Origin: Rhizobiaceae bacterium | Lineage (GTDB): Bacteria > Pseudomonadota > Alphaproteobacteria > Rhizobiales > Rhizobiaceae | Direction of reading: 5' to 3' | Assembly: GCA_016763155.1 (NCBI GenBank) | Contig: JAESUH010000187.1 | Coordinates: 1 to 32,774 of the forward strand | Length of the DNA stretch: 32,774 bases | Shown: positions 7,683 through 13,802 of the stretch, piece by piece | Numbering within the stretch: position 1 is the stretch's first letter | Layout of the letters: each line of letters begins with the position of its first letter | Notes under the pieces: model-generated | What the model saw: the letters and a program-made list of their open reading frames with translations, nothing else | What the model was told of the DNA's origin: nothing | Databases searched by the model: none | Translations under genes and position numbers: made by a program

Positions 7683-9461
7683 TTAGGTGCTTTCCAACAA
7701 CTTTTCCAGAGTTTTCATATTTGTCATGGCTACGACTTCAATTGGCATTGTAATATTGTGGACATAGATTTCGGAGGTTTCGCCCAATTTGTCGATTGCT
7801 TCTTTGCCACCTTTAATCTGGTCCAGTTCAGCGCATTTTATCAATTCGCTGGACGCGACGATTTTGCATTGAAGTTCTTTCGTCGCGGATTCCAGACGTG
7901 CCGCAACATTTACAGTATCGCCAATCGCAGTAAGCCTGCTTGGCGTTACCTGATCGGAGGTTTTGCCAATACGCCCCACAACGGCTGTACCCACATGAAT
8001 GCCAATGCCAATCTTGATTGGTTCATCAATATGCTGGGTAAGCATCTGGCTGACCCGCTCCGTTGCGGCCTGAGCATTACAAGCTGCATAAAGTGCGTCG
8101 CGACAAGCTTGGGACGGAGAAGATGACAGGCCGAAAAGCGCCATCATTCCATCTCCCATAAATTTATCCACATAGCCGTTTTTGCCCTCAATTTCGCGGG
8201 TGATTTCATCAAAAAAGCTGTTGAGAATGAAAACGATATCATAGGGCAAGCTTTTTTCAGATATTTTGGAAAACCCGCGTATATCCAAAAATAATACGAC
8301 AATTTCGCGCTCCACCCCCCAGCCAAGCGGGTCTGTATGGCGTGAAGTGGCAACGCTGCTTTGTGTTTCAATCAATGGGCGAATTTCAATGTCTCCGCGC
8401 ACTCTTGCCTGACAAGCAAGACGAATATCTGCGTCAGCGTTTAATTTCGTGAGTAATTTGGTTTCTGATTCCGTTGGCGGGCTCAGGTTTTCTTTGCCAC
8501 TAACCACCAGGGTTCGGCAGGTCGAACATCTTGCGCGTCCTCCGCAAACAGACATGTGGGGTATTCCTGCAAGTCTGCTGACATCCAAAATAGTGGAGCC
8601 CGGCGGTGTGGATACAACACTGCCATCGCCATAGGTAACGGAGACTGAGTCGCGAAATCTGGAAATCGTATAGCGAATGAGGAGTACCAATAATATGAAC
8701 ACTGCCATGCCCATGATGTTGTTTTGGGCAAAACTTTCCCACTCAGCCAGCGTTTCGCGGATGAATTGGATGATTTCACGAATTTCCTGATCTTCGGCTG
8801 AAAGTTGTCCTCCCCCACCATTTGAACCGGATGCCGAATTCGCAATTTTTTGGGCAGCATCAGCCTGACGCCGCGCGGCTGCAATCCAGCCAGAAATAGA
8901 AATTGCCGGCACCAGCACTGTCATACTCAATAATAAGGGAAAATATTTGGTGTAATTATTACGGATGCGCAGCCAGAAATGAATTCCGAGGCAGCCATGC
9001 GTCCAAACGATCAACATCAGCGCGGTTTGTTGTAATGCGGCACCCGACCAGATGAGCGATAATTCCTGAGAATAATTGACATCGATACCAAGTTCCACCT
9101 CCGCCCAGCGCGCGTAGACCAGATGGGACGCAAGCCAGAATGGTATTGAGAGCCCCAGTAGAATTTGCGCCCATTCCCATGCGGGTAGGCGGTAGGTGTT
9201 TAAGGTTGCAACCCGCCATAGGCCTAACCCGGCATGAACACTCAGGGCGCCGTATAAAACAAAGATGCCCACATAGGATTGCCAAATCGTTGCTTGCCAA
9301 ACCAGAACAGTTTCCATCGCAGCAATTGAAACATGGCCAAGTGCATGATTGAGGAAATGTAAGGTGACATAAAACATCAGCACCAGACCGCTAAACAGCC
9401 GCGCGCGCTGTAGGGCTGAGCCTCTTCCGGTCAGGTCTATGGTATCAAGACTGTTTGCCAC
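7683..9461 (-). CDS. cyaC: Membrane adenylate cyclase with heme-anchor-like helices and a 2Fe-2S domain (CyaC type)
   Basis: This is a 592-residue, three-part protein. Residues 20-195 hold about five to six hydrophobic helices with buried histidines (H35, H39, H76, H113, H155, H161), resembling the diheme b anchor of succinate dehydrogenase. One more helix lies at about 248-266. Residues 272-365 are a plant-type ferredoxin domain with cysteines C306, C312, C315 and C350 for a 2Fe-2S cluster. Residues 383-565 are a class III cyclase domain with metal-binding D393 and D437, purine-selecting K433 and T511, and transition-state N518 and R522, all as expected for a class IIIb adenylate cyclase. 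S. meliloti CyaC is known as a redox- and quinone-responsive cyclase with a diheme b anchor, so redox control of cAMP synthesis is the likely role. The start is GTG at 9461 with no clear Shine-Dalgarno site. It leads the minus-strand cluster. Confidence 0.9.
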   Translation of the reverse strand: MANSLDTIDLTGRGSALQRARLFSGLVLMFYVTLHFLNHALGHVSIAAMETVLVWQATIWQSYVGIFVLYGALSVHAGLGLWRVATLNTYRLPAWEWAQILLGLSIPFWLASHLVYARWAEVELGIDVNYSQELSLIWSGAALQQTALMLIVWTHGCLGIHFWLRIRNNYTKYFPLLLSMTVLVPAISISGWIAAARRQADAAQKIANSASGSNGGGGQLSAEDQEIREIIQFIRETLAEWESFAQNNIMGMAVFILLVLLIRYTISRFRDSVSVTYGDGSVVSTPPGSTILDVSRLAGIPHMSVCGGRARCSTCRTLVVSGKENLSPPTESETKLLTKLNADADIRLACQARVRGDIEIRPLIETQSSVATSRHTDPLGWGVEREIVVLFLDIRGFSKISEKSLPYDIVFILNSFFDEITREIEGKNGYVDKFMGDGMMALFGLSSSPSQACRDALYAACNAQAATERVSQMLTQHIDEPIKIGIGIHVGTAVVGRIGKTSDQVTPSRLTAIGDTVNVAARLESATKELQCKIVASSELIKCAELDQIKGGKEAIDKLGETSEIYVHNITMPIEVVAMTNMKTLEKLLEST

Positions 9462-9698
9462 TGTGTGGGAACTTTCATATTGGCAATTGAATGATTATGT
9501 TACGTGTAACTGGACTAAAAATTTACGGCAATTAGGCTAATATGTAACTGTAATATAGCCATTTTCTACTAACCTTTGAAAGCAAATGTTGAATTTTGCA
9601 TCCACACACCACATCTGATGGTGCTATAACCGGTTTCAAGATTTTTAGACTTTAGACCCGTTTATCTGAAAAATATTCAACATTTTGAATGGAACAAC
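9462..9698. promoter_or_regulatory. Divergent control region between cyaC and the second cyclase
   Basis: This 237-base AT-rich gap must hold the promoters of two divergent cyclase genes. Visible elements are: an inverted repeat GTTAC-GT-GTAAC at 9499-9510; a recurrence of TGTAACTG at 9506-9513 (one mismatch, G) and 9543-9550; an extended -10-like TGCTATAAC at 9622-9630 pointing to the plus-strand gene, without a good -35; a tandem TTTAGAC pair at 9644-9657; and an 11-bp inverted match between 9584-9594 and 9675-9685. A weak GGAA ribosome site lies before the ATG at 9699. No open reading frame of note is present. Confidence 0.45.
9499..9510. repeat. Inverted repeat GTTAC-GT-GTAAC, possible operator
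   Basis: Two perfect 5-base arms with a 2-base spacer lie 38 bases upstream of the cyaC GTG start. A related half-site, TGTAACTG, recurs at 9543-9550. The position, next to one cyclase promoter and between two divergent cyclase genes, would suit a transcription-factor site. Arms this short could arise by chance, and the binding protein is unknown. Confidence 0.3.
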
Positions 9699-10937
9699 AT
9701 GTCTCAAGACGCACTTCTAACGCCTATTCGGGAATGGTTGATCGACCAGTCTTTGGGTGATTCTGACATTGTTTCTCTATTTGAGACCCTATGTCTGCGC
9801 CTTACTGCGATTGGAATTCCCATTGTACGCGGCAGGCTTATTTGGTCTACGCTTCACCCACTGTTTCAGGCTGAAACAGTGATGTGGGATCGTGGAAAAC
9901 CTGCGGTTCTCGAACAATTTGTTCATCAGGATGAAGAGACCAGCACATGGTCACGCAGCCCGATGAAATACGTTATCGAAAATGAGATTGAAGTATTTCA
10001 GCGCAGGCTGGACGGTCCGAATGAGCTGCTTGACTATGACATGCTTCATGATTTGAAAAAGCAAGGCGTCACGGATTATCTTGTTTTGGCAACCAAGCTT
10101 GAAACGCCGCACACCAGAAGGCAAAATCAAACAGGTGCGCGTGGGATAATTGTGACCTGGGCCACCGACCGTCCATCAGGGTTTTCCGCAGATGATCTGA
10201 ACTCACTACAACAAATCCAGAAACGATTTGCTGTCGCATGTAAAACCCTTGTCCAGTCGCGTGTTTCAAAAAACATTACCCGAACTTATCTTGGCGATCG
10301 GGCCGGGCAAAGTGTGTTGGATGGGCAAATTCGCCTAGGTGACGGGCAAAAAACCAAGGCAGTGGTTTGGTTTTCTGATCTTCGCGGCTCCACAAGTCAT
10401 GCGGAAACAATGGAATCAGATGCCTATTTCAATATGCTCAATAGCTATTTTGAAACCACCGCTGGAAGCGTTGTGAATAATGGTGGAGAGGTGCTGGATT
10501 TCATCGGAGACGGTGTCCTGGGTATTTTTCCTTATGACAGTGATGAGGATCTGCCTGTGGCTGCAAATCAAGCCCATTTGGCGCTGGATCAGACAATCGC
10601 CCGGGCAAATGATGTGAATGCCGAGCGTCAATCTGCAGGTCTGCAACGCTATAAGTTTGGTGTGGGGCTGAATGTGGGAGAAGTCATGTTCGGCAATATT
10701 GGCATTCCTGAGCGCTTGTCGTTTTCTGTGATTGGCCCTTCTGTCAATGAAGTGTCCAGAATTGAACAAATGACTAAATTCCTGCAAAAGCCTGTTCTGG
10801 CTGGCAAAAAACTAGCTTCTCTTGCTCCAAAACGTTGGCAATCTGTGGGACCCCATAAATTGGAAGGGGTGCTTGAGCCAGTGGAACTGTTTAGCTTTAA
10901 ATGTGCGGCCAATGAATGCAGTTCCTCGCTCTTATAG
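9699..10937 (+). CDS. Soluble class III adenylate/guanylate cyclase with altered substrate-selecting residue
   Basis: This 412-residue protein shows no membrane helices. Residues 1-190 form an N-terminal domain with a sensor-like look (RLIWSTLHPLFQAET, then a strand-rich stretch) found in rhizobial cyclases; a GAF-like fold is possible but not proven. Residues 218-400 are the class III catalytic domain. Metal ligands D227 (FSDLRGST) and D271 (FIGDG) and the catalytic N350 and R354 are present. At the position that normally carries the purine-selecting Lys, this protein has Asp (D267, in EVLDFIGDG), and the partner position has Ser (S343). This could lower activity or change the nucleotide used. 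It is divergently transcribed from cyaC across a 237-base gap, so the two cyclases may be co-regulated. Confidence 0.88.
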   Translation: MSQDALLTPIREWLIDQSLGDSDIVSLFETLCLRLTAIGIPIVRGRLIWSTLHPLFQAETVMWDRGKPAVLEQFVHQDEETSTWSRSPMKYVIENEIEVFQRRLDGPNELLDYDMLHDLKKQGVTDYLVLATKLETPHTRRQNQTGARGIIVTWATDRPSGFSADDLNSLQQIQKRFAVACKTLVQSRVSKNITRTYLGDRAGQSVLDGQIRLGDGQKTKAVVWFSDLRGSTSHAETMESDAYFNMLNSYFETTAGSVVNNGGEVLDFIGDGVLGIFPYDSDEDLPVAANQAHLALDQTIARANDVNAERQSAGLQRYKFGVGLNVGEVMFGNIGIPERLSFSVIGPSVNEVSRIEQMTKFLQKPVLAGKKLASLAPKRWQSVGPHKLEGVLEPVELFSFKCAANECSSSLL

Positions 10938-11048
10938 CGTTGGATTGCTTTTCAAACAGGCGATCACGCTTTGTTTAATGGCGGAAATTTGGCAACCAAA
11001 CTAGATTTCCGTCTTGAAACACTATTTGGACAAGGCGTTAAAACCTAT

Positions 11049-11444
11049 ATGAATACCAACTTAATAATTCGCCTGCTGGTTGCTGCGGCCTGCATATATT
11101 TGCTGGAGGTCTCAGGCTTTTGGGTCTGGCTGGTAGCCCATCCGTTCTGGAGCTTTAAGGGCGTATTAATCGGTATTGCTGCCGGGATTGGTATTTTGCT
11201 CGTCGCCAAGTTGATTTTCAGATACAAGACAGGAAACAGAACCCTGACTCTGGGTCTGTTATTGCTGGCAGTCATCATTGCAGCAGCAGGAACATTTTAC
11301 GGAAAATCAGGCTTTGCCGCATCTTTTGGTGAAAACCGGACCGCCGGAGTATTTTGGTATTACGGCTATTTGGCCCTTACCACGGCAAGTTTCATGACGA
11401 TTTTTGAACTTTCCGGGTACATATTTGGTCAAAAATCACGCTGA
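11049..11444 (+). CDS. Small four-helix membrane protein of unknown function
   Basis: From the ATG at 11049 the product has 131 residues; the frame is open to 10971, but the upstream part has no plausible membrane start. Four hydrophobic stretches are visible: near residues 5-30 (VAAACIYLLEVSGFWVWLV), 35-56, 68-86 and 100-122, joined by short basic loops such as FRYKTGNR. There are no Cys pairs or known catalytic motifs. I do not recognise the family. It follows the second cyclase by 111 bases on the same strand, so co-transcription is possible but not shown. The ribosome site is weak (an AAGG about 14 bases upstream). Length, hydrophobicity and orderly topology support a real inner-membrane protein. 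Confidence 0.65.
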   Translation: MNTNLIIRLLVAAACIYLLEVSGFWVWLVAHPFWSFKGVLIGIAAGIGILLVAKLIFRYKTGNRTLTLGLLLLAVIIAAAGTFYGKSGFAASFGENRTAGVFWYYGYLALTTASFMTIFELSGYIFGQKSR

Positions 11445-11446
11445 CA

Positions 11447-11461
11447 TGATTCGTTCGCCAA
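11447..11461 (+). repeat. 15-bp direct repeat, left copy
   Basis: The sequence TGATTCGTTCGCCAA occurs here and again, identical, at 11613-11627. The pair brackets the degenerate tRNA-Cys-like gene at 11515-11588, so the unit between them is about 150 bases. A chance 15-base match this close is very unlikely. It could be a target-site duplication, a scar of a small tandem duplication, or a trace of recombination. Confidence 0.8.
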
Positions 11462-11514
11462 GGGTTGTCACTCTTGGAAGCGACTTACTTGATATCTATA
11501 CAAATGAATATTGT

Positions 11515-11588
11515 TGGAGGCCTCGCCCGGAATCGAACCGGGGTGCAAGGATTTGCAATCCTCTGCGTAACCATTCCCCAACGATGCC
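11515..11588 (-). tRNA. tRNA-Cys(GCA)-like gene, diverged copy, possibly a pseudogene
   Basis: Read on the minus strand this is a full 74-base cloverleaf with CCA encoded, anticodon GCA and discriminator U. It differs from the intact tRNA-Cys at 12735-12808 at six sites, five of them in the 5' part: gene positions 4, 9, 11, 15, 24 and 42. The change at position 4 makes an A-G mismatch in the acceptor stem, the change at 11 makes a G-G mismatch in the D stem, and the change at 42 leaves a G-U closing pair in the anticodon stem. The last 32 bases are identical to the intact copy. Two uncompensated mismatches suggest a decaying duplicate, though weak function is not excluded. Confidence 0.8.
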
Positions 11589-11612
11589 CCACCTTATTTG
11601 TGGCGAGCTGTT

Positions 11613-11627
11613 TGATTCGTTCGCCAA
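11613..11627 (+). repeat. 15-bp direct repeat, right copy
   Basis: This is an identical second copy of TGATTCGTTCGCCAA from 11447-11461. It lies between the 5' end of the tRNA-Cys-like gene (11588) and the 3' end of ddaH (11635), so it falls outside both genes. Confidence 0.8.
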
Positions 11628-11634
11628 ATCCCCG

Positions 11635-12420
11635 CTAGAAGCGGAGAGACATGCAGGATAAGCCGCCATCCACTTTTGCTGCTTCGTTGGTATCAATAAC
11701 GATCAGCTTATAACCGTGGGCTTTTAATAGCGCTTCGGACTTGGGATAGCCCTTGCTGATGAACAAATAATCGTTGAACCGCACGATATTGGCAGCGCCT
11801 TCTTCACCCTTAGGGGCAATTATCAGCTGATAGTCGTCAAAACACCCAACTGCCGCAAGATTGGCGGTTGCAAATATTGTTTGCGAATCAAGTAGGCCGC
11901 ATTCAGTTTTGAAATGCAGAATGTTGGAAGGCGTTTTAATTCTCACCGGTGTATAGCCAAATTCACTAACAATTTTGGCAAGCCCGTCAAATCCTGCCTG
12001 ATTGGTCCGGGCGGATAATCCGATAAATGCATCTTTATCGCTTAATAGGACGTCTCCACCGTCAACCAGGCCATCTCCGGGTAATTCAATCACTTTTGAA
12101 AAGTGTTTTTCCAGAGCAGGGCGGATGTGGGCCGCTTCTCCGCGGCGACTTGGCGCACCCGGTCGAAGAACAATGGCTGCTTCTTTCAAACAAAGCGCCG
12201 AATCTTCAACAAATACAGAATCAGGGAAATCATCCAGCGGAGGCAAAAGGTCAACTTTTGCGCCAGCCTTCTTCAGTGCGGCAATATAATTTGAATGCTG
12301 TTGCGAGAATAACCCGGCATCAGGGTCTGGCCCGCTACCATCACGAAGGCCGTTTGTGACACTGGTGGCTGGCTGGCGAGTGATTGCGGTATTGAACGTG
12401 AAAGAACGTCTAGCAAACAT
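11635..12420 (-). CDS. ddaH: Dimethylarginine dimethylaminohydrolase (DDAH family)
   Basis: From the ATG at 12420 the protein has 261 residues, normal for bacterial DDAH. Family marks are the substrate-binding acidic segment FPDSVFVEDSAL (E72, D73), GDGLVDGGDVLL, a catalytic His in NILHFKT (H169), and the nucleophilic Cys near the C-terminus in GGLSCMSLRF (C256). DDAH hydrolyses methylated arginines to citrulline and methylamines; relatives act on arginine itself. A GGA lies 7 bases before this ATG. ATG at 12432 is an in-frame alternative. Any start further upstream would run into the tRNA-Asn gene and is rejected. The gene begins only 24 bases after the tRNA-Asn 3' end on the same strand, so it may be read from the tRNA promoter. 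Confidence 0.9.
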   Translation of the reverse strand: MFARRSFTFNTAITRQPATSVTNGLRDGSGPDPDAGLFSQQHSNYIAALKKAGAKVDLLPPLDDFPDSVFVEDSALCLKEAAIVLRPGAPSRRGEAAHIRPALEKHFSKVIELPGDGLVDGGDVLLSDKDAFIGLSARTNQAGFDGLAKIVSEFGYTPVRIKTPSNILHFKTECGLLDSQTIFATANLAAVGCFDDYQLIIAPKGEEGAANIVRFNDYLFISKGYPKSEALLKAHGYKLIVIDTNEAAKVDGGLSCMSLRF

Positions 12421-12444
12421 AATAATATCCATGAAAGGAAAAGA

Positions 12445-12520
12445 TGGCTCCCCGAGCAAGACTCGAACTTGCGACAAAGCGGTTAACAGCCGCTTGCTCT
12501 ACCAACTGAGCTGTCGGGGA
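12445..12520 (-). tRNA. tRNA-Asn(GTT)
   Basis: On the minus strand the gene starts TCCCCGA and ends TCGGGGA followed by G and an encoded CCA, 76 bases in all. The anticodon arm is AGCGG-CTGTTAA-CCGCT with anticodon GTT. The D arm (AGCTCAGTTGGTAGAGC) and the T arm (GCAAG-TTCGAGT-CTTGC) are canonical. All stems pair well, so it should be functional. A strong promoter lies just upstream. Confidence 0.96.
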
Positions 12521-12540
12521 ACAGTTGCTTTCGTTAGCGC

Positions 12541-12569
12541 ATATAACAAAGGCGATACCGATTTGCCAA
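12541..12569 (-). promoter_or_regulatory. Sigma-70-type promoter for tRNA-Asn (and perhaps ddaH)
   Basis: On the minus strand TTGGCA (12564-12569) and TTATAT (12541-12546) are separated by exactly 17 bases. A GC-rich discriminator (GCGC) follows the -10, as is typical for stable-RNA promoters. Transcription would start near 12534, about 14 bases before the mature tRNA. Directly upstream of the -35, A- and T-tracts (12583-12600, including the palindrome CTTTTTTAAAAAAG) could act as an UP element. Confidence 0.65.
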
Positions 12570-12734
12570 GAGGGAAAATGCGCTTTTTTAAAAAAGTTTT
12601 TGCGACCCTTTGACAGTTTCTTAATAAAATTCCGTCCATAAGCAAATATCTGTCGTAAATAGCGATTTAGAGCATTGGCAAGGTGGATGGGCTCTGTTAT
12701 TGAGCAGCCGTTCGCGCAATATTTGTTGAGACAG

Positions 12735-12808
12735 GGCCTCGTGGCGGAGTGGTTACGTAGAGGATTGCAAATCCTCGCACCCCGGTTCGATTCCGGGCGA
12801 GGCCTCCA
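12735..12808 (+). tRNA. tRNA-Cys(GCA), intact copy
   Basis: This 74-base gene has acceptor strands GGCCTCG and CGAGGCC that pair perfectly, discriminator U as required for cysteine identity, and an encoded CCA. The anticodon stem-loop is GAGGA-TTGCAAA-TCCTC with anticodon GCA, and the T arm is CCCGG-TTCGATT-CCGGG. This is the likely functional tRNA-Cys; a diverged copy in the opposite orientation lies at 11515-11588. No clear promoter hexamers were found directly upstream. Confidence 0.96.
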
Positions 12809-12909
12809 ACAACAAATAGCGCCAACAAATATTTCGCAGTGGCATCAAACTGCCCTTGGGTGGTATAGATAGCGCTGGCGATTCATTCCCTGGGCGGAGT
12901 ATTTGTAAT

Positions 12910-13575
12910 ATGATTGATTTCTCTAAAGCACGCACGATCATGGTGGACTGCCAGGTGCGAACGGTAGATGTAACCGAACTTGAATTGTTGTCGGCTATGT
13001 TATCTGTGCCACGAGAGGAATTTGTGCCAGCTGATGCACGTCCATTGGCTTATATCGACGAAGATATTCCTCTTAAATCCCTTGCAAACTCTGAGCGTTA
13101 TTTGATGGAGCCCGGTCCATTTGGCCGTTTGTTGCAATTGGCTGCTCTGCAAAAGGATGATGTGGTTTTGGATGTTGGTTGCGGCAGCGGTTATTCCTCT
13201 GCGGTGATGTCCTTGTTATGCACATCAGTTGTTGCGGTAGAAGAAGACGACGCGTTGGTAGAATTTGCTTCAAATAAATTGAACGAACTTGAATATCATG
13301 GGGCTGTGGTTGTCAAAAACCCACTGACCGAAGGATATCCAAGCGAAGGCCCTTATGATGTCATTTTCCTGGGTGGGGCTGTGGATAAAATTCCTGATGC
13401 TATTTTTGATCAATTGAAAGAAGATGGGCGTCTGGTTGCTGTTGAGGGAATGGGAAATGCTGCAATTGCGAAGCTGTATTTCAAGGAAGGTGGCAAGATT
13501 TCAGGCCAGTTTGCCTTTAATTGCTCAATTCAGCCACTGCCAGGCTTTCAAAATGAGCCGGAATTCGTATTTTAG
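12910..13575 (+). CDS. PCMT-like SAM-dependent methyltransferase (second paralogue)
   Basis: The ATG at 12910 is chosen because GGAG lies 10 bases upstream and the family's N-terminus (MIDFSKARTIMVDCQVRT) starts there; this gives 221 residues. The protein carries the PCMT-type lead segment VPREEFVP, a Pro-Gly loop (MEPGPFGRLLQ) in place of the GQTxS motif of true Pcm, and the SAM motif LDVGCGSGYSSAVM near residues 80-93, followed by VVAVEED. This divergent group is often annotated as protein-L-isoaspartate methyltransferase and, in Rhizobiales, commonly sits upstream of tolC, as here. Because the substrate-loop motif differs from the copy at 910-1554, the substrate may not be isoaspartate. 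Confidence 0.85.
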   Translation: MIDFSKARTIMVDCQVRTVDVTELELLSAMLSVPREEFVPADARPLAYIDEDIPLKSLANSERYLMEPGPFGRLLQLAALQKDDVVLDVGCGSGYSSAVMSLLCTSVVAVEEDDALVEFASNKLNELEYHGAVVVKNPLTEGYPSEGPYDVIFLGGAVDKIPDAIFDQLKEDGRLVAVEGMGNAAIAKLYFKEGGKISGQFAFNCSIQPLPGFQNEPEFVF

Positions 13576-13707
13576 GGCATCCTTTAGCGAAGCCAGACAC
13601 TTTCGAAAATAATCCCACTGATTTTGTTGCTAAATTGCAGCAATCTGGGGTTAATGATCATATTAACAGAAAATTAAGTTGAACATTTTTTGCGGAGAGG
13701 TATTTTA

Positions 13708-13728
13708 CCAATGGATGGTCTCCATTGG
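13708..13728. promoter_or_regulatory. Perfect 8-bp inverted repeat upstream of tolC, possible operator
   Basis: CCAATGGA and TCCATTGG are perfect complements around a 5-base spacer, 74 bases before the tolC ATG. No run of T follows on either strand, so it does not look like an intrinsic terminator of the preceding gene. An operator for a dimeric repressor of the TolC gene is a reasonable guess; the regulator is not in the window. Confidence 0.45.
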
Positions 13729-13802
13729 CCCGAATGCCGTTTGAGCCGAGGTTTCGATAGTTCCACATTTTTGTTGCGTCACGAGTATAGGTAAAAGTAC
13801 AA

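Noticed and set aside
9584-9685. 11-bp inverted match (AAATGTTGAAT / ATTCAACATTT) in the leader of the second cyclase
   Set aside because: The arms are 80 bases apart and AT-rich, so a stable or regulatory structure cannot be claimed; noted only within the control-region entry.
11630-11643. CCGCT-AGA-AGCGG hairpin at the ddaH stop as an intrinsic terminator
   Set aside because: Five base pairs, overlapping the stop codon, with only a weak T-rich tract on the minus strand.
11404-11661. Open frames crossing the tRNA-Cys-like gene on either strand
   Set aside because: Their apparent protein similarity comes from the tRNA sequence itself; the same translated string appears at the intact tRNA-Cys.
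12421-12477. Extension of ddaH upstream to an ATG at 12477
   Set aside because: The added residues are translated from the 3' half of tRNA-Asn; the gene must start after the tRNA, at 12420 or 12432.
12610-12615. TTGACA as a -35 for the tRNA-Cys at 12735
   Set aside because: No -10 hexamer lies 16-18 bases downstream, and the tRNA is more than 100 bases away.
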